Source of the DNA: Streptomyces humicola
GTDB lineage: Bacteria > Actinomycetota > Actinomycetes > Streptomycetales > Streptomycetaceae
NCBI RefSeq assembly: GCF_024436035.1
Contig: NZ_JANFNG010000013.1
Coordinates: 99,827-163,826 of the forward strand
Length of the DNA stretch: 64,000 nt
Direction of reading: 5' to 3'
Shown: positions 1 to 7,353 of the stretch, one piece after another
Layout: each line of letters begins with the position of its first letter
Position numbering within the stretch: the first letter of the stretch is position 1
Translations under genes and position numbers: made by a program
The notes under the pieces: model-generated
The model's input: only the letters and a program-made list of their open reading frames with translations
What the model was told of the DNA's origin: nothing
Databases searched by the model: none

Positions 1-1617
1 GTCGGTCAGTTCCTGAGCCTCGTCCACGACGATGTGCGCGAACGGGCCGGCGAGAGGTTCCGGGTCGGTGCTGGGCAGTGCGGTCTCGTCGATCAGGCTG
101 TCCTGCAGGTCCTGTCCGCGCAGCATCGTCACCGCACCTTCACCATCGTCATCGGCCTCGAGCAGGTTGTCGATGACGTTGACCATGCGCTCGCGTTCGG
201 CGGCGACAGCGGCGCCCAGCCGACGCTTTCGTCGCGACGTCTCCGGGTCGCCGAGCCGCTGCCGTGCTGCGTCCAGGAGCGGCAGGTCGGACACCGTCCA
301 AGCCTGGGCGTCCTGGCGTTGCAGCTTCCGAACGTCATCGGGGCTGAGCCAGGGAGCGCACATCCGCAGGTAGGCGGGTACCGACCACAGGTCTGCGACG
401 AGGTCAGCCGCTTCGAGCAGCGGCCACGCGCGGTTGAGGGTCCTGATCAGCTCTTTGTTGTGCAGCAGCGACCTGCGGAACAGGTCAGGCGAGACGTCGC
501 CGTCGTGCTTGTCCATCAGGATCGTGAGCAGCTCCTCCCAGATCTGGTCACGCGCTTCGTTGTGCGGAATACCTGGTTCTGGTGCTTCGAACGCCTGGGC
601 CCAATCGTCGGCGCTCAGCCAGATGTCGGACCAGTCGGTCGTGACCGTCATCCCCTCGGTGGGCGGCTCTTCGTAGAACCTGACGGCCGTCTCGATCGCC
701 TTCACCATGTTCGCGGATGACTTCAGGAGGGCCACGTTCGGGTCGGTCTCGATCGCTGCTCCGGCTCCCTCGGCGACGAGGTCTCGCAGGGTGCAGGTCT
801 GCACGCCCTCCTCTCCGAGGCTGGGGAGGACGTCGGCGACGTAGGCCAGGTAGGGCTGGTGCGGACCGACGAACAGCACGCCGCCCCGACGGTGACCGAG
901 GCGAGGGTCGGAGTAGAGGAGGTAGGCGGAGCGGTGCAGAGCGACGACGGTCTTCCCCGTACCCGGACCGCCGTCGACGACGAGAGCGCCGTGGGATCCC
1001 GCCCGGATGATGGCGTCCTGGTCGGCCTGGATGGTGGCGAGCACGTCTCGCATTCGGGTCGACCGGTTGCTGCCCAGGCTGGCGATGAAGGCAGACTGGT
1101 CGTCGAGCGCGGCGTGCCCTTCAAGACCGTCAGCGGTGAACACTTCGTCCCAGTAGTCGCTGATCCGGCCGCGGGTCCAGCGATACCTGCGGCGGCTTGC
1201 CAGACCCATCGGGTTGGCGTGGGTCGCCGCGAAGAACGGCTCAGCCGCGGGGGAGCGCCAGTCGAGCAGCAGCCGACGACCCGCGCTGTCGGTGAGGCCA
1301 AGTCGTCCGATGTACACGGGCTCAGGGTTGTCTGCGCTGACGATGTGCCCGAGGCACAGGTCCAAACCGAAGCGACGCAAGGCGCGCAGGCGACCGGTCA
1401 GCCGGTGGATCTCCATGTCCCGGTCCATCGCCTGCCGGCCAATGCCGCCGGGCGCCTTGAGCTCGGCGTCGAGGCGGTCGGACAGTTCGGCGATCGCCTG
1501 CTCGAGGCTCTCCGCGATGGCCGCGAAGTGCTGCTCGTCGCCGGCGATCAGCCTCGGCTCGGCCTTGGGGAATAGGTGGTCGGGAAAATCAAACGCGTTG
1601 GTGGTCAGGGGGTTCAT
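1..1617 (-). CDS. helR: HelR-type RNA polymerase-associated helicase-like ATPase (C-terminus beyond window)
   Basis: The N-terminal 539 codons of a UvrD/Rep-like (SF1) ATPase are present and the gene runs out of the window at base 1. The N-terminus (about 1-120) is the charged helical arm region of the HelD/HelR group. Walker A GGPGTGKT lies at about residues 216-223 and the Walker B/motif II VVDEAQE at about 530-536. In Streptomyces HelR displaces rifamycins from RNA polymerase and recycles stalled polymerase. The rifamycin-associated element 210 bases upstream supports HelR over a housekeeping HelD. The ATG at 1617 follows GGAG and sits two bases after the stop of a short upstream frame, so translation is probably coupled to it. 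Family assignment is by recognition, not by search. Confidence 0.85.
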   Translation of the reverse strand, partial: MNPLTTNAFDFPDHLFPKAEPRLIAGDEQHFAAIAESLEQAIAELSDRLDAELKAPGGIGRQAMDRDMEIHRLTGRLRALRRFGLDLCLGHIVSADNPEPVYIGRLGLTDSAGRRLLLDWRSPAAEPFFAATHANPMGLASRRRYRWTRGRISDYWDEVFTADGLEGHAALDDQSAFIASLGSNRSTRMRDVLATIQADQDAIIRAGSHGALVVDGGPGTGKTVVALHRSAYLLYSDPRLGHRRGGVLFVGPHQPYLAYVADVLPSLGEEGVQTCTLRDLVAEGAGAAIETDPNVALLKSSANMVKAIETAVRFYEEPPTEGMTVTTDWSDIWLSADDWAQAFEAPEPGIPHNEARDQIWEELLTILMDKHDGDVSPDLFRRSLLHNKELIRTLNRAWPLLEAADLVADLWSVPAYLRMCAPWLSPDDVRKLQRQDAQAWTVSDLPLLDAARQRLGDPETSRRKRRLGAAVAAERERMVNVIDNLLEADDDGEGAVTMLRGQDLQDSLIDETALPSTDPEPLAGPFAHIVVDEAQELTD

Positions 1618-1621
1618 CTCA

Positions 1622-1765
1622 TCAGCTCCGATCTGCGGTCGCTCCCGCGAAGTCCGGCGGCGCGCACACCCGCACCTCGGCGCCGAGTTCGCGCAACCGC
1701 AGCGCGAGTCCCACCACCGGCTCGACGTCACCGCACGACCTATGAACCGACAACAGCGCACGCAC
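1622..1765 (-). pseudogene. Remnant of a UDP-glycosyltransferase (MGT/Rgt-like) N-terminus
   Basis: A 47-codon frame begins with GTG at 1765 and stops with TGA at 1624-1622, directly before helR. Its product has the start of a GT1 macrolide/rifamycin glycosyltransferase: a first beta strand (RALLSVH), then a degenerate GxRGDVEP loop (here RSCGDVEPVVGLALRLRELG), then AEVRVCAPPDFA. The family is about 400 residues long, so nearly the whole enzyme is missing. The fragment lies between a rifamycin-associated element and helR. Rifamycin glycosyltransferase (rgt) is one of the genes such elements control in actinomycetes, so this is probably an rgt reduced to a leader-like peptide. Its reading frame is still open and may couple translation to helR. 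That role is inference. Confidence 0.65.
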
Positions 1766-1825
1766 TTCGTGAATCTGCCATTTCCGCAGGTTCTGGCCTC
1801 GGCCAGCGATTCTGCGGCACGACCC

Positions 1826-1844
1826 GGGTCTTGCCGTAAGCCCC
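1826..1844 (-). promoter_or_regulatory. Rifamycin-associated element (RAE)
   Basis: The minus strand reads GGGGCTTACGGCAAGACCC. This is a 19-bp imperfect inverted repeat (GGGGCTT / AAGACCC around ACGGC) that matches the RAE found upstream of rifamycin-inactivating genes and helR in Streptomyces. It lies about 60 bp upstream of the glycosyltransferase remnant and about 210 bp upstream of helR on the same strand, as expected for rifamycin induction. The consensus comparison is from memory. Confidence 0.75.
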
Positions 1845-2149
1845 CCGGTGCGCTATAGGTTGAGAGTGGCAAGGGGTGGGGGGTACTTTCATTTACCTTC
1901 ATCGTCCGCGGCTGGATGGACACGCCCTTCGCGATGCGGCGACGCGCCACGTACGGCGGTTTCGTCGGTCCAGGAGAGTCTCCCCTGGCCCTACTTGCAG
2001 CCGCGGAACAAGAAGCTCTCACCCTCTTCAGCAAGGCTGGCTCGAACGTCGTCGAGAGCGCCCGCCATTGAACGTGCCCGAGCGGCAGGTGTTGTCCGTC
2101 CCGAGGTCGCCATCTCCCACCTGCTGAAACTCGTCAGCGCCAGCTGCCT

Positions 2150-2310
2150 CGCGCACACGGCGCGACACCCGCTCAGGTACGGCTGGCATGGACGCTGCAC
2201 CGCGGGCCACACGTACTGGCGATCCCGGGCACGTCCGGCCCCCGGCCACCTGTGAACTTCGCCGCCGGCGCTGCAGCTGTCCCAGGCCGACGCCTCCCGC
2301 CGGGCAGCGC
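2150..2310 (+). pseudogene. Aldo/keto reductase C-terminal remnant
   Basis: One frame reads HGATPAQVRLAWTLHRGPHV and then LAIPGTS, which is the C-terminal NADP-binding strand-helix of aldo/keto reductases (usual form: AQVRLAW...PIPGT). After a frame change near 2250 the sequence continues as ALQLSQADASR, the next helix of the same family. No start codon, barrel or catalytic DxxxxY/K/H is preserved, and stop codons interrupt the upstream sequence (1846-2150), where only weak similarity is visible. The rest of the interval 1846-2336 shows no gene. This is a dead fragment, recognised by eye. Confidence 0.5.
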
Positions 2311-2336
2311 GGGCACGCCGCGGGCCATGGCCTGGT

Positions 2337-3023
2337 TCAGACCTCGGTGGGGCCGGGTCCTCGATCCGTGGTTTCGGTGGTGTGCAGGTGAGCGGTGAGG
2401 TCTTCGTGCGTGGGGGGCGGGGGGAGCGGCCGGGCGGCGTGAGGGCGTAGGCCGTCGAGGAAGATGTGCAGGTGGCGAGCGGCGAGGGTGGTGGCTTGCT
2501 CGGCGGGGAGGTAGGGCAGGGGACGGCAGGCGAGCGCTCCGGTGGTGATCAGGTCCACTGCTGTGACGTCGGGACGGACTGCACCCTGGGCGCGGGCGAC
2601 GGCCAGTATGTCTTCCAGGACGGCTGCGATCTGGCGTTGGAGTGTGAACGCTTCGGGGTCGTCGGTGACGGGACCGCCGATCAGGGGTAGGACGAGCATG
2701 TCCCGCTGGTCGACCAGGCGCAGCATCATCACCTCGATGGCGGCCAGTGGGTCCTGGGATGCGGTCTGCAGCGCGTCGTGAGCGGTCTGGAGTACAAGGG
2801 TGAAGCCGTCGATGACGACCTGCCGGATGAGGGCGTCGCGGTCGGGGAAGCGCCGGTAGAGCGTGGCGATGTTGACCCCCGCGCGGCGGGCGATCTCGTC
2901 GAGCGGGGCGGCGGTGCCCAATTCCCGGAAGGCAGAGCGGGCGGCGGCCAAGATCTGGGTGCGGTTGCGTGCGGCGTCTGCCCGCAATCGCGGTGCGCCG
3001 TCTCGGGATGCGCTGCGAGTCAC
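2337..3023 (-). CDS. TetR/AcrR family transcriptional regulator
   Basis: This is a 228-residue TetR regulator. Residues 15-60 hold the DNA-binding domain (RTQILAAARSAFRELG, then PLDEIARRAGVNIATLYRRF). The C-terminal ligand-binding domain is all-helical. GTG at 3023 is chosen because GGAGGAAGG stands seven bases upstream. An in-frame ATG at 3095 would add 24 residues without a comparable site, and the reading frame stays open far into the opposite-strand gene only by chance. It is divergent from the dehydrogenase at 3240, with a GCAGGA-TT-TCCTGC palindrome between them. That is the usual arrangement of a local repressor controlling the reductase and itself. The inducer is unknown. Confidence 0.85.
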   Translation of the reverse strand: MTRSASRDGAPRLRADAARNRTQILAAARSAFRELGTAAPLDEIARRAGVNIATLYRRFPDRDALIRQVVIDGFTLVLQTAHDALQTASQDPLAAIEVMMLRLVDQRDMLVLPLIGGPVTDDPEAFTLQRQIAAVLEDILAVARAQGAVRPDVTAVDLITTGALACRPLPYLPAEQATTLAARHLHIFLDGLRPHAARPLPPPPTHEDLTAHLHTTETTDRGPGPTEV

Positions 3024-3100
3024 CGTGGGGCCTTCCTCCGTCGTCTGTGCTGGTGGACGCGTCGAGGCTACGTCAGTGGTGGCCGCCTTGGGCATTAAGT

Positions 3101-3114
3101 GCAGGATTTCCTGC
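3101..3114. promoter_or_regulatory. Candidate TetR operator
   Basis: GCAGGATTTCCTGC is a 6+2+6 palindrome in the divergent intergenic region between the TetR gene (start 3023) and the dehydrogenase (start 3240). Size and position fit a TetR-family operator. No experiment is implied. Confidence 0.4.
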
Positions 3115-3239
3115 GGTTGGGGTACGCTGAAGACGTCGGATCGGGGGTACTCGGGGGACGCCTTGGGCGCGGCGGATGTCTGTGACGCCCGCTTCGGCCC
3201 TTCGCCTCGGGCGCCCCTACGTATCGCGAGAGAAGAGAA

Positions 3240-4028
3240 GTGGTGGCAGCCGTGCAGAGCGCACGTTTCGAAGGCAAGGCGGCAGTGGTCACCGGCGGCA
3301 GCCGGGGTATAGGCGCCGCCGTCGCAAGGCGACTGGCCGCCGAGGGTGCCTCCGTGGCGATCGGCTACAGGGGCAACAAGGAGGCGGCGGACGCACTCGT
3401 CGCCGAACTCACGGGCAACGGCAGCAGGGCGATCGCCGTACAGGCCGACGTCGCCGACCCGGAACAGACGGCCGCGATGATCGCGCGAGCGGTGGCCGAG
3501 TTCGGACGCCTGGACGCCCTCGCGTCCTGCGCCGGTATCGAGCACTTCGACGCCCTGGACAAGATCACCCCAGCCGACTTCGACCGCGTCTTCGCCGTCA
3601 ACACCCGCGGGCAGCTGTTCGCCGCCCAGCATGCCGCCGCCCACATGCGGGAAGGCGGCCGGATCGTACTGACGTCCTCCGTCAGCGCCTCGCGGGCGAT
3701 CTTCGCCCATACCCTGTACGCCGCGAGCAAGGGAGCGGTGGAGTCGATGGTGCTGAACCTGTCCGCGGAACTCGGGCAGAAGGGGATCACCATCAACGCG
3801 ATCGCCCCCGGCGGTACGGCCACCGACATGGCCGCCGAGTACGGAGCCAGCTATCAGCACCCGGAGCAGGTCGGCAAGATCTCACTGACCGAGTGGCTCA
3901 ACGTCCAGGTCGCCCTCAAGCGGCTCGCGGAGCCGTCCGAGGTGGCCGCCGGGTACGCCTTCCTCGCCTCCGACGACGCGGCCTACATGACCGGCCGCAC
4001 CCTCCAGGTCGATGGCGGGATGTTCTAG
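3240..4028 (+). CDS. SDR family NAD(P)-dependent oxidoreductase
   Basis: A classical short-chain dehydrogenase of 262 residues. The cofactor loop TGGSRGIG is at 18-25, the structural Asn in AVNTRG at 121, the catalytic Ser near 147-149, and the Tyr-Lys pair YAASK at 160-164. The usual NNAG after strand beta-4 is SCAG here (96-99), a tolerated variant. The end DGGMF is typical of FabG-like enzymes. The substrate cannot be told. GTG at 3240 follows a purine-rich stretch (GAGAGAAGAGAA), and a second GTG lies three bases on. It is divergent from a TetR regulator, its probable controller, and is followed by a strong terminator at 4080-4109. Confidence 0.88.
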   Translation: MVAAVQSARFEGKAAVVTGGSRGIGAAVARRLAAEGASVAIGYRGNKEAADALVAELTGNGSRAIAVQADVADPEQTAAMIARAVAEFGRLDALASCAGIEHFDALDKITPADFDRVFAVNTRGQLFAAQHAAAHMREGGRIVLTSSVSASRAIFAHTLYAASKGAVESMVLNLSAELGQKGITINAIAPGGTATDMAAEYGASYQHPEQVGKISLTEWLNVQVALKRLAEPSEVAAGYAFLASDDAAYMTGRTLQVDGGMF

Positions 4029-4079
4029 CCCACCCCTGGGCATCGAACCCGCCGGCACCGCTCGTCGCCCGTGGGCTTG

Positions 4080-4109
4080 GCAGTCCGCCCTCCCGTGGGG
4101 GCGGACTGC
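4080..4109. terminator. Rho-independent-like hairpin between convergent genes
   Basis: A perfect 11-bp stem (GCAGTCCGCCC / GGGCGGACTGC) has an 8-base loop. It lies between the dehydrogenase stop (4028) and the convergent DinB-like gene (stop 4335), so it may serve both. There is no long T tract, as is usual in Streptomyces. The rest of 4029-4334 holds no gene. Confidence 0.7.
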
Positions 4110-4334
4110 TGTCCTTCAGATCCATGCGGCTCAGAGCCGGTTGCAGGCGGGCCTGCGCGGGGATCTGCCGGGTGCCCGACCCCTTCCCTGGCGCATGTAT
4201 CCTGACCCGCGCTGATTCGATGGTCGGTTGTCAACGCCTGTCATCGTTGATTCGCCTCGGACGGCCAACCGACGGCCCCAAGCCCGGCCGTGCTGCGACG
4301 ATACGTCCTCACCGCACGTCCTCACCGCACCGGG

Positions 4335-4904
4335 TCAGCCCATGCTCTTGGCGCCGTCCAGGGACTCGCGGATGATATCGGCATGGCCTGCGTGCTGGGC
4401 GGTCTCGGCGATGATGTGCATCAGCACCCGGCGGGCCGACCAGCGCGCGCCAGGCTCGAACCACGGGGCCTTGGGTAGCGGCTGGGGGGCGTCCAGATCG
4501 GGCAGGCCGGCGACCAACTCATCGGTCAGGCGCGCGACCTCGGCGTAGTCGGCCAGCACACCGGCCAGCGTCTCGCCGGGCAGCATCCGGAACTCGTCGG
4601 CCCGCCGGGCCCAATCGGCCTCCGTCATGCTGGTGAAGTCGCCCATCGCCGATGGGCCGTCCAGGATGAACCGCACCCAGTTCCGCTCGGCCGCCGCGAC
4701 GTGCTTGATCAGGCCGCCCAGGCACAGCTCGCTGGCAGTGGTCGGACGCCCGGCCTGCTCGTCGGTGAGGTCGCGGGTGGTGAAGCGCAGGAAGTGCCGG
4801 TGCTTGGCGAGCACCTCCAGGAGGTCGGCGCGCTCGCCGGTGGTGGCCGGCGCGTCGGCCAGGTCGTGGGTGGCAAGCTCGTTGACGGTCACGGTCTCGC
4901 TCAT
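4335..4904 (-). CDS. DinB family / mycothiol-transferase-like protein (DUF664-type)
   Basis: A 189-residue four-helix-bundle protein of the DinB/DUF664 group, which in actinobacteria includes mycothiol-dependent enzymes. Candidate metal-ligand histidines are H68 (in GLIKHVA) and the C-terminal cluster H163, H171, H174 (LMHIIAETAQHAGH). The spacing of one early and one paired late histidine is the family pattern. The ATG at 4904 has a weak purine-rich site. It is transcribed alone, convergent with the dehydrogenase. The substrate is unknown; detoxification with mycothiol is a family-based guess. Confidence 0.75.
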   Translation of the reverse strand: MSETVTVNELATHDLADAPATTGERADLLEVLAKHRHFLRFTTRDLTDEQAGRPTTASELCLGGLIKHVAAAERNWVRFILDGPSAMGDFTSMTEADWARRADEFRMLPGETLAGVLADYAEVARLTDELVAGLPDLDAPQPLPKAPWFEPGARWSARRVLMHIIAETAQHAGHADIIRESLDGAKSMG

Positions 4905-5016
4905 GGTCGCTGCCTTCCGTAGTTCCTGTTCCGCCGGGCAAGGAGCACGCTAGGGGCAACAGCGGTCAGTTTCTGACCTCAATGGCAAAAGAATCGAGCC
5001 GCACGGGCTCGCCTGC

Positions 5017-5212
5017 TCACAAGGCACGCCAACCGTCGTCGGCCGTTCGTCCACACCCAGCCCACGCCCACGGTCGGCTTCCCCCGGGCCTTCCACGAGG
5101 AGTTCACCCTCGCACCCGCCGACTCGTTGTCCTACCGCTACCGAATCCTGATCGCCGATAGCGTCTGGAGTCGGAGCGTATCGAGGAGCATCGGTACGCA
5201 CTGCCGCGGTAA
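5017..5212 (+). pseudogene. DUF6807 (PmoA-like) protein, C-terminal remnant
   Basis: A frame running into 5160 reads RRRPFVHTQPTPTVGFPRAF and then a strand-rich end containing LSYRYRILIADSVW. After a one-base shift near 5170 it continues ERIEEHRYALPR to a TAA at 5210. This is the C-terminus of the DUF6807 (methane oxygenase PmoA-like) family, usually about 300 residues and found in sugar-catabolic loci. Only the last 60 or so codons survive. Upstream (4905-5016) nothing else is recognisable. It fits the decayed carbohydrate neighbourhood on either side. Confidence 0.55.
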
Positions 5213-5261
5213 GCCCACGGTCACCGTCAGCCGTACACGCACCGCAACCCCAGGAAGGTGC

Positions 5262-6815
5262 ATGGAAGTGGAGCGACGCGAGAGGTCCATGCGGGAGGAG
5301 AGCGCGGGTGGCATGGTGGATCCGCTTCCTGGCGCTCTGCGCCGGCGCATGTCCTCCACCGCCCGGCACCTCATCACTTCCACGACGACGTGGATGGACA
5401 CCCTCTGGGACCCCAAGGTGCATCTGCTGCGCGCACCGGTCAGTTATCCGGACTGGTCGCACATGGTCCGCGAGACCTCCTGGTACGCCCTCGGGTTGCT
5501 CACCCGCGGTGCTCCGGGAGACCTTGAGCGAGCCCTGCAGGCACTGGAGACCGTCCTCGACCACCAGTTCGACAGATCCGGCGCCGTCCATCACGGCACC
5601 TGGCGCCATTATCCTGACGAGCCGGAACCCGGCCCCACCGCCGAGGAATGGTGCGACTACGACCCGAACTGGCGCGAGTTCATCGGCTGCGCGCTTCTGC
5701 TCATCCTGCACGAGTTCGAGCCTTCGCTGCCGGCTTCCGCGATCGACCGGATCGATCGTGCCCTCGCCCTCGCTGCTGAGGGGGCGCTGATCCGGGCGGT
5801 CGCGCCGAGCTACACCAACATCGCTCTGATGGGCGCCTACCTGTTCGACGCCGCCGGACACCGACAGACCAACCACCAGCTGCGCACCGCCGGTGAGCGA
5901 CTGGCCCGCCAGGTACACGATCTATGGGTCCGCACATCGACCTTTCCTGAGTTCAACGCGCCCACCTACTACGGAGTGGACCTCTTCGCCCTCGCCCTGT
6001 GGCGCGCCTGCGCACCGTCACAGGCGCTGCGGCGCCTCGGTGTGCAGATGGAACAGCAGCTGTGGCACCAGATCGCAGACCGGTATCACCCGGACCTGCG
6101 CACCATCGTCGGACCGTACGACCGTACCTACGGCATGGATATGCGGCGGTACCCGGCCCTGACCGGCCTGTGGATCGCGCTGGTGACCGGCAGCGAACGC
6201 GCCCCCCTGCCACCTGCAGGACCCTGCGCGGGTCCACAGGCACACGACTGGTGCTTCGCCCCCTGCTTCGCTCTGCTCGGCGCCATGCCACCGGTCGGCG
6301 CTGTCGCCCGGCTCAACGCCTTGACCGGACCACACCACGTGACGACGGTCATCGAGGAAGCCCCGCGCAGGACCGCGACCTCGTGGCTGGGGCCCCGTCA
6401 CATGATCGGGGCGCAGGACGCCGGCGGTACGAAGAGCCGCGCGGGAGAGCAGTACTGCCCGGTGACCGTCCACTGGGCCGCCCCGGGTACGGGCGACGAC
6501 GTGTACTGGCTGCGCGCGGCGGCGGGCACGGCCGTGGACGCCGACGTCGACACCTCAGGCGTCCTACGGCTCGCCCCGCTCCACGCCGATGGCGAGCGGA
6601 CCAGCCTCACCTTCGAGGCCTACACGCCTCACGCAGAGCAACTCACCCCGGACCACTGGCAGCTGCCCGGCATGACGGTACGGCTCAGCGCGGAACAGCA
6701 CCTGCGGGTCACCAGCACCGATTCCGGCGGCCGTCTGCGGATCACGGTCTCGCCGGCCACCGCGGACACCAGCAGCCCGCTGTACTTGATCCTCCGCTTC
6801 GCCCCCCACGACTGA
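5262..6815 (+). CDS. Heparinase/lyase-like (alpha/alpha)6-toroid protein, uncharacterised
   Basis: About 517 residues from the ATG at 5262. The first two thirds are amphipathic helices with conserved-looking aromatic/acidic stretches (YDPNWREFIG, PSYTNIALMGAYL, EFNAPTYYGVDL), typical of six-hairpin-toroid glycan-active proteins. The last third (from about 390) is beta-rich, like the beta-sandwich of polysaccharide lyases. No signal peptide is seen. The reading frame is open back to 5127, but that part is shared with the DUF6807 remnant, so it is not counted. AGGAAGG stands only three bases before the 5262 ATG; the ATG at 5290 is an alternative. No catalytic residue can be assigned. The flanking GH3 and esterase fragment suggest a role in plant or microbial glycan use. 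Confidence 0.6.
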   Translation: MEVERRERSMREESAGGMVDPLPGALRRRMSSTARHLITSTTTWMDTLWDPKVHLLRAPVSYPDWSHMVRETSWYALGLLTRGAPGDLERALQALETVLDHQFDRSGAVHHGTWRHYPDEPEPGPTAEEWCDYDPNWREFIGCALLLILHEFEPSLPASAIDRIDRALALAAEGALIRAVAPSYTNIALMGAYLFDAAGHRQTNHQLRTAGERLARQVHDLWVRTSTFPEFNAPTYYGVDLFALALWRACAPSQALRRLGVQMEQQLWHQIADRYHPDLRTIVGPYDRTYGMDMRRYPALTGLWIALVTGSERAPLPPAGPCAGPQAHDWCFAPCFALLGAMPPVGAVARLNALTGPHHVTTVIEEAPRRTATSWLGPRHMIGAQDAGGTKSRAGEQYCPVTVHWAAPGTGDDVYWLRAAAGTAVDADVDTSGVLRLAPLHADGERTSLTFEAYTPHAEQLTPDHWQLPGMTVRLSAEQHLRVTSTDSGGRLRITVSPATADTSSPLYLILRFAPHD

Positions 6816-6872
6816 CGGCAAGGAGACCGCACGGAACGCCGCCCGGGGGACACTGCGCGGCGTCCGTACCCG

Positions 6873-7067
6873 GTGCCGGGTCACCGTCACCGAGCTGGCC
6901 TGGACACCCGGACGGGTTGCGTCCAAGCCCTTCTGCGCCCCGACGTCGACGTCACCGTCGCCATCCACGTGGGCCTGGACAGCACGCGCGCCTCCATCTC
7001 CTTGAGGCAGCGCGTCGGCCGGGACACGACCTTCGAAGCGGCGATCCCCCAGCTCCCGGACCGTTGA
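6873..7067 (+). pseudogene. Unrecognised C-terminal fragment, probably a decayed gene
   Basis: A 64-codon frame ends with a beta-strand-like, compositionally normal stretch (DVDVTVAIHVGLDSTRASIS, then EAAIPQLPDR) and a TGA. It reads like the final beta-sandwich of a secreted or glycan-active protein. It has no convincing start or ribosome site, and 6816-6872 upstream shows no continuation. The family is not recognised. It lies between the toroid protein and an esterase remnant, both truncated or isolated, so decay is the likeliest explanation. Confidence 0.3.
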
Positions 7068-7070
7068 AGG

Positions 7071-7256
7071 GAGCGCAGCTTCACGATCCGGCTGCCACAC
7101 GCAGCCTCGGATGACCGGTCGGATGACCGACAGGTGCCGCTCGCGGTCGTGCTGCACGGCAACCAGCCTGACGCCGGCGGATGGATCGTGCGCGAGTGGA
7201 CCAGCTTCGACGAGCAAGCGGATACACCTGCGTGTGGTTGGCATTCGACGACATGA
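7071..7256 (+). pseudogene. LpqC/PHB-depolymerase-type esterase, N-terminal remnant
   Basis: The frame reads ERSFTIRLPHA, then VPLAVVLHGNQPDAGGWI and REWTSFDEQAD, then loses similarity and stops at 7254. This is the start of the alpha/beta-hydrolase fold of the family-1 polysaccharide esterase/PHB depolymerase group (COG3509): a strand, the oxyanion LHG motif, and the following helix. The Gly-x-Ser-x-Gly nucleophile and everything after it are missing. About 200 further residues would be expected. The remnant is downstream of a stop and has no start of its own. Confidence 0.6.
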
Positions 7257-7308
7257 GATGTCTTCGCCGACCTTGAGAAGCAGGAAGGGATGGAGAGCCG
7301 ACCCCTGG

Positions 7309-7344
7309 CGCGCGGTCCCGCGGTCGGGGGTGCGGGACCGCGCG
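7309..7344 (-). terminator. Strong terminator hairpin of the GH3 gene
   Basis: A perfect 13-bp stem (CGCGCGGTCCCGC / GCGGGACCGCGCG) with a 10-base loop starts ten bases after the GH3 stop codon on the minus strand. No T tract follows, as is common in high-GC actinobacteria. Confidence 0.8.
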
Positions 7345-7353
7345 GTCACTGGG

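Noticed and set aside
3024..3860. Extension of the TetR reading frame to 507 codons
   Set aside because: The extra part is antisense to the dehydrogenase, and the GTG at 3023 has an excellent ribosome site.
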